A stretch of DNA of 51,726 bases, taken from the NCBI GenBank assembly GCA_947460615.1, contig CANHHG010000008.1, positions 1 through 51,726 on the forward strand, in the 5' to 3' direction. Shown in pieces: positions 18,245 to 26,992 of the stretch. How positions within the stretch are numbered: the first letter of the stretch is position 1; every line of letters starts with the position of its first letter. This DNA comes from Bacteroidota bacterium (GTDB taxonomy: Bacteria; Bacteroidota; Bacteroidia; Flavobacteriales; Flavobacteriaceae). The notes under the pieces were generated by a model that saw only the letters and a program-made list of their open reading frames with translations, was not told the DNA's origin and did not search any database. Both the position numbers and the translations under genes were made by a program.

Positions 18245-19096
18245 TTAATTAAAGAGCTTCTCTTTCATCTTCTTCCAACGATAATTTCTAATAAATTTTG
18301 CTTGTTCTGTAGTCACCAATAGTGGATTCTGATTTGTTTTCGCTTTCCAATAACCTTGAAGGTAATCAAAAAACAACAAAGGTTTTCCTTTCAAAAAAGC
18401 TAATTTAAATGAAGCTATAGAGGTAATAAAAAATCCATAACCAAGTGCATAAAAAGCTTCTCCTTGTTTATATCTTGCTGTTTTATTATAATTAGCGCCT
18501 GTTGGTTTAAGATGTTTAACTTTCAAAGTTGCATCGGTAACTACTTTCCAACCGTGAAATTTGCATAGCAATTCATCAACCGTATCCCAACCCATTGCTG
18601 GTTTTAAATTCCCAATTTGCAAAAAGCACTCTTTCCTATAGGCTTTAAAAGCTCCACGAATATGATCCTTATCAGTAAGATTTTCTAAAATCCAATCCCC
18701 ATTTTTTTCAATAAAGGCAAATCCTCCAACCATTCCAATACTATTGTCTTTTTTAAAATGATTTAAAATAGTTTCAAAATAATTAGTCGGTAAAATTAAA
18801 TCAGCATCCAATTTTACGATAATATCATATTCAGAATCAATAGTCTCATATCCTTTATGAAAAGCCTGAATGACTTTACTTCCAGGCAAATGAATAGCTT
18901 CAGAAGTTTTATTAACCAATGAAATATAATCGTACTTTTCAATGAAATCTTCAACAATTGCAGCAGTTTCATCAGTAGAATTATCATTTACAACTACCAA
19001 TTTTGAAGGAGCAACAGTTTGTGAAACTAGAGATTCTAGTGTCAACGCAATAAAATCGGCTTCATTATGGGCAGGAATAATAATGTAATATTTCAT
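18245..19096 (-). CDS. Glycosyltransferase family 2
   Basis: A 283-residue GT-A glycosyltransferase. Seen: the N-terminal IIPAHNEADFIALTLESL, the nucleotide motif VVVNDNSTDET, the metal-binding DxD in KLDADLILP, and the acceptor-side region AMGWDTVDELLCK. The C-terminus is basic and partly hydrophobic, suggesting membrane association. It is divergent from the next GT2 gene across a 61-bp promoter region. Donor and acceptor cannot be assigned; the polysaccharide context is inferred from the neighbouring flippase and manC. Confidence 0.88.
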   Translation of the reverse strand: MKYYIIIPAHNEADFIALTLESLVSQTVAPSKLVVVNDNSTDETAAIVEDFIEKYDYISLVNKTSEAIHLPGSKVIQAFHKGYETIDSEYDIIVKLDADLILPTNYFETILNHFKKDNSIGMVGGFAFIEKNGDWILENLTDKDHIRGAFKAYRKECFLQIGNLKPAMGWDTVDELLCKFHGWKVVTDATLKVKHLKPTGANYNKTARYKQGEAFYALGYGFFITSIASFKLAFLKGKPLLFFDYLQGYWKAKTNQNPLLVTTEQAKFIRNYRWKKMKEKLFN

Positions 19097-19125
19097 TTTT
19101 TTACAAAGTCTACTGCAAATATCAT

Positions 19126-19133
19126 TATTTTTG
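19126..19133 (+). promoter_or_regulatory. -7 box TATTTTTG for the GT2/flippase pair
   Basis: A TAnnTTTG match 24 bases before the TTG start at 19158. A near match (GATATTTG) faces the other way toward the minus-strand GT2 gene, so this gap probably holds divergent promoters. Confidence 0.5.
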
Positions 19134-19157
19134 CAGTGATTAAAAAATAACTTTCAT

Positions 19158-20060
19158 TTGAAAAAGAAAATAGCTGTTGTTATTGTCACTTTTAACGGGG
19201 AAAATTGGATAAAAAAGAATTTGAGTTCTCTTTTAAATTCAAATTATCCCATTGATATTATTATCGTTGACAACGCCTCAACGGATGAAACAATCAATAT
19301 AATAAAGGAATTCAGCGCAATTGAACTTATTCAAAATAAAAGTAATTTGGGTTTTGGTAAAGCAAATAATATTGGGATTGATATTGCTATAAAAAAAGGT
19401 GCCGACGCAATTTTTTTACTAAATCAAGATACTTGGATATTTGAAAATACTATTTCAAATTTAGCGGAGGTCTTATTCGAAAATTCCAATTTTGGCATTG
19501 TAAGTCCTATGCATTATTCAGCTGACGAAACTACCTTAGATGAAAATTTTAACACCTATTTCAATAGATTTAATAAACAAGAAGACTCCGAATCGCTTCG
19601 CAGCGTGCCTTTTATAAATGCGGCCGCTTGGTTAGTTTCAAAAAAGTGTTTTTCAAAAACAGGGTATTTCGACCCAATATTTAGTCACTATGGTGAAGAC
19701 CGAAATTATTGTGAGCGAGTTAAATTCCACGGATTTAAAATTGGTGTAGTAAAAAATGCTGCTATTTGTCACGATCGAATTGTACAATTAAATTTCAATA
19801 AAATAGAATTACAATCTAGGTATTTGATTTTAAATCAGATGATTAACTGCAATAATTCCCTATTTACTTCTATTTTTCTAGGATTCAAATCGGTTTTGGG
19901 ATTGTCAAAATTTCATTATTCAAATCAAGGTGGTTTAAAAACCATTTCTTTATTTTTTAAACTTCTATTGTATTATTTTAACTTACTTTTGAATATTAGA
20001 ATGATATTTAAAATCCGAATGAATTCAATTAAAGGAATAAATGGTGTTTTACCTCTATAA
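19158..20060 (+). CDS. Glycosyltransferase family 2 (rhamnosyltransferase-like)
   Basis: A 300-residue GT2 enzyme. It starts at TTG (MKKKIAVVIVTFNGENWIKK); the next in-frame Met is far inside the catalytic domain. Seen: IIIVDNASTDET, SNLGFGKANNIGI, the acidic motif FLLNQDTW in place of DxD, and the HYGEDRNYCERVKFHG acceptor motif of the WbbL/rhamnosyltransferase type. The C-terminal 70 residues are hydrophobic and basic, likely membrane-associated. It overlaps the flippase start by one base (TAATG), so the two are translationally coupled and probably act on the same glycan. Confidence 0.88.
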   Translation: MKKKIAVVIVTFNGENWIKKNLSSLLNSNYPIDIIIVDNASTDETINIIKEFSAIELIQNKSNLGFGKANNIGIDIAIKKGADAIFLLNQDTWIFENTISNLAEVLFENSNFGIVSPMHYSADETTLDENFNTYFNRFNKQEDSESLRSVPFINAAAWLVSKKCFSKTGYFDPIFSHYGEDRNYCERVKFHGFKIGVVKNAAICHDRIVQLNFNKIELQSRYLILNQMINCNNSLFTSIFLGFKSVLGLSKFHYSNQGGLKTISLFFKLLLYYFNLLLNIRMIFKIRMNSIKGINGVLPL

Positions 20061-21529
20061 TGATGTCTAATAACGAAACCCATAAACAAGCATTTTTCTT
20101 TACCATAATTAATTATGTAGGAATATTAATTGGCATTATTTCCACGCTTTTCATTTATCCTAAAAATAAAGAAATGCTTGGTGTTTTTAGGTATGTCGAA
20201 TCTTTAGCTCAAATATTATTTCCCATAATGCTATTAGGCGCTTCACAAACGCTTATAAAATTTGGACCAAAATTAGATTCTAAACAAGAAAAACAACTTT
20301 TTTCCTATAGTGTTTTATCCATTTTTTCAATAGGATTTATTCTACTTTCATTTATAGGAATGGCTTCATTACTTCCCGCTTTATCTGGATTTAAATACAT
20401 TTATTTAGCATTCCCTATTGGATTATCACTCGCATTAATTGATTTATTTAAAAAACAATCTACTATAATTGGAAAAATAGCTATACCCACATTTTTTGAC
20501 AATATTATCCCGAAATTGATATTACCGTTTGTTTTTTTATTGGTATTAAATCATTTTTATACCCTCCAAGAATCGTTACAATTGTATATTTTTTCCTATG
20601 GATTTATAGCTTTATTAATAGGAATTTATCTGTTTTATTACTTCAAACCTAAATTTGAATTGGATTTCAAATCGTTATTTTCAACCATTAGTAAGAAAGA
20701 AATGTACCGTTTTTCCATGTTTGCATTTGCTGGAAGCCTAGGTTCTGTTTTTGCTTTTAGAATTGATTCTATAATGATCCCAAAATTCATTTCAATGGAA
20801 GCAAATGGTACTTTTAGTATCGGAGTTACATTGGCATCAGCCCTTGCTATTCCTGCAACAGGAATTTTTATTTTGTATGCACCAATAATTTCAAACTTTA
20901 TAAAAAACAATCAAATTGCTGAACTAAATTTAAAATACAAAGAGATTTCGAAGCTGCTTTTCTTTATTGGAGCATTGCTTTATAGTTGTATTTTTTTAGG
21001 AATTGAAAATTTATTTATGTTGTTGCCTACACATGAAAATTTAATGGGATCAATTCCTGTGATTTTAATTTTAGGTTTCAATGTATTAATAAATATGGGA
21101 ACTGGATTTAATGGAGAAATTATTACCTATTCTAAATATTACAAATTCAATTTAATCGCGATTGGATTGCTAATAGTATTGAATGTTTCTCTTAATCTAC
21201 TGTTTATAAATGTATTACAATATGAAATTGAGGGTGTTGCAGTGGCATCATTAATTTCAATGTTGCTTTTTAATTTTTCAAAATTGCTATTCATTTATCA
21301 GAAATTCAAAATAGTACCTTTTGATAATTCCTATATAAAATTGATTGGGGTATTTGTGGTGGTATTATTAATTAGCTATAACTTACCTAATTTAAATAAC
21401 CATTTGTTGAATTTATTATTTAAAACATTATTCTGTTTGACAGTAAACCTAATCGTTATTTACAAACTAAAAGTAGTTTATTCTTACAATTTTTGGCTTG
21501 ATAAAACGATTCAAAAATTGCGATTCTAA
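20060..21529 (+). CDS. Wzx-like polysaccharide flippase (MOP superfamily)
   Basis: A 489-residue integral membrane protein with about 14 predicted helices, resembling the polysaccharide-export branch of the MOP superfamily that flips lipid-linked sugars across the inner membrane. The N-terminus NYVGILIGIISTLFIYPKNK, followed by LGVFRYVESLAQI, is typical. It is coupled to the upstream glycosyltransferase. Its stop overlaps the stop of the convergent FabH-like gene by four bases. No polymerase (Wzy) or ligase gene is visible nearby. Confidence 0.88.
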   Translation: MMSNNETHKQAFFFTIINYVGILIGIISTLFIYPKNKEMLGVFRYVESLAQILFPIMLLGASQTLIKFGPKLDSKQEKQLFSYSVLSIFSIGFILLSFIGMASLLPALSGFKYIYLAFPIGLSLALIDLFKKQSTIIGKIAIPTFFDNIIPKLILPFVFLLVLNHFYTLQESLQLYIFSYGFIALLIGIYLFYYFKPKFELDFKSLFSTISKKEMYRFSMFAFAGSLGSVFAFRIDSIMIPKFISMEANGTFSIGVTLASALAIPATGIFILYAPIISNFIKNNQIAELNLKYKEISKLLFFIGALLYSCIFLGIENLFMLLPTHENLMGSIPVILILGFNVLINMGTGFNGEIITYSKYYKFNLIAIGLLIVLNVSLNLLFINVLQYEIEGVAVASLISMLLFNFSKLLFIYQKFKIVPFDNSYIKLIGVFVVVLLISYNLPNLNNHLLNLLFKTLFCLTVNLIVIYKLKVVYSYNFWLDKTIQKLRF

Positions 21530-22584
21530 TATCGATAAACGAAGGCATTAATGTTCATTCCAGCGCCTACAGAAGCAAAAAGTAAAACATCCCCTTTTTT
21601 TATTTCATGATTTTCGAGCTGTTTATTTACCAATAAATCATATAATGTTGGAATTGTAGCCACACTACTATTTCCTAAAAAGTTAATACTCATTGGCATT
21701 ATTCCTTCCGGAGGAGTTTGGTTGTATAATTTATAAAAACGGTTGATTATTGCTTCATCCATTTTTTCATTGGCCTGGTGAATTAGAATTTTCTTGACTT
21801 CCTCAATTGCAATTCCGCTTTTTTCTAAACAACTTTTCATTGCAGTAGGAACATTACTTAAAGCAAATTCATAAATTTTTCTACCGTGCATTTTTATGTA
21901 AAAAACAGCTGGGTCTAAATCAGTATTATATGATTTACCGTAAAAAAGGTAGTCTTTTTCAGAATAAGTATATGAGGCACTTTCGTGAGATAAAATTCCA
22001 CAATTTTCCTGGGTGGTTTCTACAATGGTTGCTCCTGCTCCATCAGCATAAATCATAGAATCACGATCATGAGGATCAACCACTCTTGATAATGCTTCAG
22101 CTCCAATAACCAAACATTTATTTGCCATCCCCGATTTTATTAAAGCATAGGCTTGTAGCATGCCCTCAATCCATCCTGGGCAACCAAATAGAATATCAAA
22201 AGCAACGCATTTGGGGTTTTGAATTTGTAATTTATTTTTTACACGAGCCGCTAAACAAGGTAAAGCGTCCGATTGGATGGTACCGCTTTTAATATCTCCA
22301 AAATTATGGGCAACAATAATATAATCTAACGATTCAGGATCAATACCTGCATTTTTTATGGCTTTTTCAGAAGCTAAATAAGCCATGTCAGATGTAATTA
22401 CTGAGGGTTCAGCATACCTTCTTTCATCAATGCCCGTTATCCCTTTGAATTTCCCAATTACGGTTTCATTGCTGTATGCAAATGGCGTCCCATCTTCATT
22501 CATAAACTGATGTTTCCCAAAATCTAAATTGCTTACAACTATTTCTGGGATGTAACTCCCAGAACCTGTTATTTTTATGTTCAT
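21526..22584 (-). CDS. 3-oxoacyl-ACP synthase III-like ketosynthase
   Basis: A 352-residue thiolase-fold ketosynthase of the FabH group. The start is the ATG giving MNIKITGSGSYIP; the longer frame adds seven unrelated residues. The Cys-His-Asn triad is visible: Cys135 in LFGCPGW, His in LIHQANEKM and Asn in FLGNSSVATIP. It also has YADGAGATIVE. The CPGW context differs from the A-C-S/A-G of standard FabH, and the early FAYSNETVIGKFKGITGIDERR insert is long, so it may be a KASIII paralogue using unusual primers rather than the main fatty-acid initiator. Confidence 0.88.
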   Translation of the reverse strand: MNIKITGSGSYIPEIVVSNLDFGKHQFMNEDGTPFAYSNETVIGKFKGITGIDERRYAEPSVITSDMAYLASEKAIKNAGIDPESLDYIIVAHNFGDIKSGTIQSDALPCLAARVKNKLQIQNPKCVAFDILFGCPGWIEGMLQAYALIKSGMANKCLVIGAEALSRVVDPHDRDSMIYADGAGATIVETTQENCGILSHESASYTYSEKDYLFYGKSYNTDLDPAVFYIKMHGRKIYEFALSNVPTAMKSCLEKSGIAIEEVKKILIHQANEKMDEAIINRFYKLYNQTPPEGIMPMSINFLGNSSVATIPTLYDLLVNKQLENHEIKKGDVLLFASVGAGMNINAFVYRY

Positions 22585-22701
22585 CGTTTTGAAATATAAT
22601 TGCAAGCTAATTTAATAATTAAATTTGTCAATTAACGATAAATTATCCTTGAGAGGTGTGTAATTATGAATTAAGCAAATTTTGAGTTCAATACTTATTG
22701 A

Positions 22702-23085
22702 TTATTTATTTTTATTATCAATATTTATTTTAATTTGCATTACTGTGGCTAAACTTAAGGCTTGAGTTTTAATTTTCTCAGCGTTACTTCCATTAAAATT
22801 TTCATTTACAGCAGCATTAAAATGGTTCAACCAAATAGTAAATAACTCAGGGGTTAACTTTTCTTTTTCATTAATATCCAAGTGAATTTTGGTAAGATTA
22901 TTGAAATATCCTCCCGTATCAAAAATTGCTTGTGACCAAAAAGTTACCAAAATTGGCAAATGTTCTTCTAGCTTAATTTTGACCACTTCCGTAAATAAAT
23001 AACTTATTGAAGCATCCGATAATAATTTTTGATAAAAATGATCTACTAAAAAATATAAATCGTCTTGAGTTTCTATGTCTTTCAT
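22702..23085 (-). CDS. Group III truncated haemoglobin
   Basis: A 127-residue 2-over-2 globin. The ATG at 23085 is preferred to the TTG at 23091, which lies inside a -7 box. Seen: the B-helix YFLVDHFYQKLL, Trp50 in VTFWSQAIF, and a proximal His68 in KIHLDI, in the spacing of group III truncated haemoglobins. These bind haem and react with oxygen or nitric oxide; the physiological role is uncertain. It is preceded by the gcvP terminator, so it is probably an independent unit. Confidence 0.85.
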   Translation of the reverse strand: MKDIETQDDLYFLVDHFYQKLLSDASISYLFTEVVKIKLEEHLPILVTFWSQAIFDTGGYFNNLTKIHLDINEKEKLTPELFTIWLNHFNAAVNENFNGSNAEKIKTQALSLATVMQIKINIDNKNK

Positions 23086-23088
23086 ATT

Positions 23089-23096
23089 CAAATATA
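23089..23096 (-). promoter_or_regulatory. -7 box TATATTTG three bases before the globin ATG
   Basis: An exact TAnnTTTG match on the minus strand, ending three bases before the ATG at 23085 and directly after the gcvP terminator. No clear -33 element was found. If real, the transcript would be essentially leaderless. Confidence 0.45.
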
Positions 23097-23135
23097 AAAA
23101 AATCCATCTCGAAATTTTACTCTGGAGATGGATTT
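23096..23135 (-). terminator. Rho-independent terminator of gcvP
   Basis: Perfect 11-bp arms AAATCCATCTC (minus strand 23135-23125) and GAGATGGATTT (23110-23100), followed on the minus strand by a T-run to 23096. It lies 21 bp after the gcvP stop. Confidence 0.88.
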
Positions 23136-23155
23136 AACTTATTAATTGTTTTGTT

Positions 23156-26005
23156 TTAACTTTCCATATAGGCTTCAATTGGAGCACATGAACAAACTAA
23201 ATTTCTGTCTCCATAGGCATCATCAGTTCTTCTAACGGTAGGCCAAAATTTATTTTCAGAAATATAATCTAATGGAAACGCTGCTTTTTCACGGGTATAA
23301 GGAAAATTCCAAACATCAGCAGTTACCATCATTAAAGTATGTGGGGCATTTTTCAAAACTGTATTGTGATCTTCAGTTGTACTTGCCTCAATTTCTTTTC
23401 TAATCTCGATCATGGCGTCACAAAAACGATCTAATTCTTCTAAATTTTCGCTTTCTGTTGGCTCTATCATCATCGTACCTGCAACTGGGAAAGAAACTGT
23501 AGGTGCATGAAAACCATAATCCATCAATCGCTTAGCGATATCTGTAACTTCAACCCCTTTTTGTTTGAATGGTCTACATTCTATAATCATTTCATGAGCT
23601 GCACGTCCCATTTCACCAGAATACAAAGTATCGTAATGACCGTTCAAACGCTCTTTAATATAATTGGCATTCAAGATTGCATATTTAGTGGCATTAGTAA
23701 CACCCTCTGCTCCTAACATTGAAATGTATCCATAAGAAATCAAACAAACCAATGCTGATCCCCAAGGCGCAGCAGATATTGCTGTAATGGCATTTTCGCC
23801 ACCAGTACAAACAATAGGATTTGAAGGTAAAAACGGCACTAATTGTGGGGCAACACAAATTGGGCCAACACCAGGACCTCCTCCACCATGCGGAATTGCA
23901 AATGTTTTATGAAGATTTAAGTGGCAAACATCGGCACCAATTGTAGCTGGATTTGTTAATCCTACTTGTGCATTCATATTGGCACCATCCATATAAACCT
24001 GACCTCCATTATCGTGAATTATTTGAGTAATTTCTCGAATAGCACTTTCAAAAACTCCATGCGTAGATGGATAAGTTACCATTAAACAAGACAACTCGTC
24101 TTTGTATAAAATTGCTTTTTCGCGCAAATCATCCATATCAATATTTCCATTTTCAAGTGTTTTAGTAACAATAACTTTCATTCCTGCCATTGCCGCAGAT
24201 GCTGGATTTGTACCGTGAGCTGAAGATGGAATCAAGGCAATATTTCTGTGGTGATCACCACGTGATTGATGGTATGCACGAATAACCATAAGCCCAGCAT
24301 ATTCTCCTTGTGCGCCAGAATTTGGTTGCAGAGTAGTACCAGCAAAACCAGTTATTTCATTTAATTGTTGTTCTAATTTGGTCAACATTTCTTTATAACC
24401 TTGCGCTTGCTCAAATGGTACAAAAGGGTGGATATTATTCCACATAGGATTACTCAGAGGCAACATCTCAGCTGCTGCATTCAATTTCATTGTACAAGAA
24501 CCCAGTGAAATCATAGAGTGATTCAAAGCCAAATCTTTTCTTTCTAACATTTTAATGTAACGCATCATAGCAGATTCTGAATGATATCTATTGAAAACTT
24601 CGTGTTTTAAAAATTCAGAAGTTCTTATTAAATGTTCTGGAAAATGGTTTGTAGTTGTTAATTCTTGAATTAGAGTAGCTTGAGTTCCATTTGCAGTAGC
24701 AAAAATTTCAATAATTTTATTTAAATCTGAAACACTAGTAGTTTCATTTAATGAAATTGAAACCGAAGCATCGTCAATGTAATAGAAGTTAATTTCATTT
24801 TGCAATGCTAAATCCTTCACTTTCTTAGCGTCTGCTTTTACAACAATAGTATCAAAAAAGGCATTATTGGTTTGCTCGTAACCTAAGTTTTTCAATTCAT
24901 TTGCTAATGTTGCTGCAGCAGCATGAACTTTATTGGCAATGTATTTTAATCCTTTTGGTCCGTGAAAAACTGTATACATTCCTGCCATAACCGACAGTAA
25001 AACTTGAGCCGTGCAAATATTTGAAGTCGCTTTATCTCTTTTAATATGTTGTTCACGAGTTTGCAACGCCATTCTTAAAGCACGATTCCCATTAGTATCA
25101 ACAGTAACACCGATGATTCTTCCTGGCATACTTCTTTTAAATTCCTCTTTTGTTGCAAAATATGCAGCGTGTGGACCACCATAACCTAACGGAATTCCAA
25201 AACGTTGGGTAGTTCCTAAAACAACATCGGCCCCCATTTCTCCTGGAGGAGTTAATTTTACTAAGCTTAAAATATCAGCTGCAACAGCAACTTTAATTTC
25301 ATTTTCTTTCGCTTTTGCAATAAATGAAGCATAATCATGAACTTGTCCAAATTTACCTGGATATTGTAAAATAGCACCATAAAAGTCAGTTGAGAAATCA
25401 AAAGTTTCGTGGTTTCCAACAACCAATTCTACGCCAATTGGAGCTGCACGTGTAATTAATACGGATAATGTTTGAGGCAAAATTTCTTCAGAAACGAAGA
25501 ATTTACAGGTATTGTTTTTCTTTTGATCACGAGTTCTAACATCATATAACAGCGCCATGGCTTCAGCGGCTGCAGTTCCTTCATCCAATAAAGAGGCATT
25601 GGCAATTTCCATTCCTGTTAATTCAATAACCATGGTTTGAAAATTCAAAATCGCTTCCAAACGTCCTTGAGCAATTTCTGCTTGATAAGGGGTATAAGCA
25701 GTATACCAACCTGGATTCTCGAAAATATTTCTCTGAATAACAGCTGGCACAATCGCTTGATTGTACCCTAAACCAATATAGGTTTTAAACACTTTATTTT
25801 TATTTCCCAATTCAGCAATATGATTTGAAAATTCATATTCTGTCATTGCAGGTGCTAAATTCAATGTTTTTTTCAATCGGATATCTTCTGGAATAGTTTC
25901 AAGAATCAATTGGTCAAGTGACTCGGCACCAATTGTTTTTAGCATATGTTGAAGCTCATTTTCATTTGGTCCAATATGTCTTAAAGCAAAAGCATCTGTT
26001 TTCAT
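23156..26005 (-). CDS. gcvP: Glycine dehydrogenase (decarboxylating), P-protein
   Basis: A 949-residue homodimer-type P-protein of the glycine cleavage system. It decarboxylates glycine with pyridoxal phosphate and passes the aminomethyl group to lipoyl-GcvH. The ATG at 26005 (MKTDAFALRHIGPNE) is chosen; the longer frame adds 27 residues upstream across the promoter. Seen: EYEFSNHIAELGNKN, LLDEGTAAAEAM, the PLP lysine K700 in NLHKTFAIPHGGGGPG, and the C-terminal motif RTDDAYGDRNLVCSC. GcvT and GcvH genes are not adjacent. Confidence 0.97.
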   Translation of the reverse strand: MKTDAFALRHIGPNENELQHMLKTIGAESLDQLILETIPEDIRLKKTLNLAPAMTEYEFSNHIAELGNKNKVFKTYIGLGYNQAIVPAVIQRNIFENPGWYTAYTPYQAEIAQGRLEAILNFQTMVIELTGMEIANASLLDEGTAAAEAMALLYDVRTRDQKKNNTCKFFVSEEILPQTLSVLITRAAPIGVELVVGNHETFDFSTDFYGAILQYPGKFGQVHDYASFIAKAKENEIKVAVAADILSLVKLTPPGEMGADVVLGTTQRFGIPLGYGGPHAAYFATKEEFKRSMPGRIIGVTVDTNGNRALRMALQTREQHIKRDKATSNICTAQVLLSVMAGMYTVFHGPKGLKYIANKVHAAAATLANELKNLGYEQTNNAFFDTIVVKADAKKVKDLALQNEINFYYIDDASVSISLNETTSVSDLNKIIEIFATANGTQATLIQELTTTNHFPEHLIRTSEFLKHEVFNRYHSESAMMRYIKMLERKDLALNHSMISLGSCTMKLNAAAEMLPLSNPMWNNIHPFVPFEQAQGYKEMLTKLEQQLNEITGFAGTTLQPNSGAQGEYAGLMVIRAYHQSRGDHHRNIALIPSSAHGTNPASAAMAGMKVIVTKTLENGNIDMDDLREKAILYKDELSCLMVTYPSTHGVFESAIREITQIIHDNGGQVYMDGANMNAQVGLTNPATIGADVCHLNLHKTFAIPHGGGGPGVGPICVAPQLVPFLPSNPIVCTGGENAITAISAAPWGSALVCLISYGYISMLGAEGVTNATKYAILNANYIKERLNGHYDTLYSGEMGRAAHEMIIECRPFKQKGVEVTDIAKRLMDYGFHAPTVSFPVAGTMMIEPTESENLEELDRFCDAMIEIRKEIEASTTEDHNTVLKNAPHTLMMVTADVWNFPYTREKAAFPLDYISENKFWPTVRRTDDAYGDRNLVCSCAPIEAYMES

Positions 26006-26040
26006 ATTTTTAGTAAAAGTGTTGATGTTATTTAGATGTG

Positions 26041-26048
26041 CAAATTTA
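26041..26048 (-). promoter_or_regulatory. -7 box TAAATTTG upstream of gcvP
   Basis: A TAnnTTTG match giving a leader of about 30 bases before the ATG at 26005. It lies within the longest open frame of gcvP, which supports the shorter start. Confidence 0.5.
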
Positions 26049-26145
26049 TGTATTAAATTCAAAATTTTAGGGGATTTTAAGCCCAATTTTTAAGTATTTT
26101 TCAACTAAAAGCCATTCTTATTAACAGTTTAATTATTTTTGTTTA

Positions 26146-26961
26146 ATGAAGTATTTGAAACCAATTTTTGATTTTTACCTAGATTCTAGTATTCATGTTG
26201 CTTTGTCTTGTTTTGCCCTTATAAATTACACTTATCTAATCTTAAACATTTCAATTAATTATTCCGTCGCATTATTTGCTTTTTTTGGAACCATTTCAGC
26301 CTATAATTTTGTAAAATTTGATGCTTTAGTTCGAGCCAAAAAAAATAACTTAAGCTGGAAATTGAAAGCAATTGCCGGATTGAGTTTCCTTTCATTATTT
26401 ATTGGAATTTATTACTTCTTAGAGCTTGAAAAAATTACAAAAATTATAGCATCTTCAGTTTTAATATTAACAATATTATATACTCTACCCTTTTTTCCAA
26501 ATAAAAAAAATGCTCGAAATTGGGCCGGTTTTAAAATTTACATCGTCGTTATTTGTTGGGTTAGCGTAACTTTATTTTTACCAATATTAAATTCTGGTTA
26601 TAAAATTCATGCTGAAATTGCAATACTTATTCTACAGCGATTGCTGCTAATTTTTTCTCTAATATTGATTTTTGAAATAAAAGATTTAAAAAATGACGAT
26701 CCCCATTTAAAAACGGTGCCTCAACAAATAGGGGTAAAAAATACTAAAAAGGTCGGTTATTTTTTATTGTTTATGTTCTACGGATTGGCTTTATTAAATA
26801 GCAATTTACAATTTTTAGAATTGGCATTGAATTTTACAATTACAGTTATAACTGGAGTTTTTCTGTTTTTTAGCCATGAAAATCGATCTAAATATTACAC
26901 TGATTTTTGGGTAGAAAGTACCCCAATTGTATTGTGGTTATTGTGTTTTTTTACAAAATAA
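26146..26961 (+). CDS. UbiA-like polytopic membrane protein
   Basis: A 271-residue protein with seven to nine hydrophobic helices. The second half contains FEIKDLKNDDPHLKTVPQQIG, which resembles the second Asp-rich motif of UbiA prenyltransferases (DxxxDxxxxxxTxPxxxG). The first motif, normally NxxxDxxxD, is reduced to N-x4-D (YNFVKFDAL). It may therefore be a UbiA-superfamily member with altered or lost activity. It is divergent from gcvP and convergent with the M3 peptidase gene, so context does not help. Confidence 0.6.
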   Translation: MKYLKPIFDFYLDSSIHVALSCFALINYTYLILNISINYSVALFAFFGTISAYNFVKFDALVRAKKNNLSWKLKAIAGLSFLSLFIGIYYFLELEKITKIIASSVLILTILYTLPFFPNKKNARNWAGFKIYIVVICWVSVTLFLPILNSGYKIHAEIAILILQRLLLIFSLILIFEIKDLKNDDPHLKTVPQQIGVKNTKKVGYFLLFMFYGLALLNSNLQFLELALNFTITVITGVFLFFSHENRSKYYTDFWVESTPIVLWLLCFFTK

Positions 26962-26986
26962 AAAAACCGAAGTTTTCACTCCGGTT
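26961..26986 (-). terminator. Terminator of the M3 peptidase gene
   Basis: On the minus strand AACCGGAG pairs with CTTCGGTT (one mismatch) and is followed by a T-run. The T-run touches the stop codon of the convergent UbiA-like gene. Confidence 0.75.
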
Positions 26987-26992
26987 CACTTA

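Noticed and set aside
22702..23091. TTG at 23091 as the globin start
   Set aside because: It overlaps the -7 box and adds only two residues before a good ATG at 23085.
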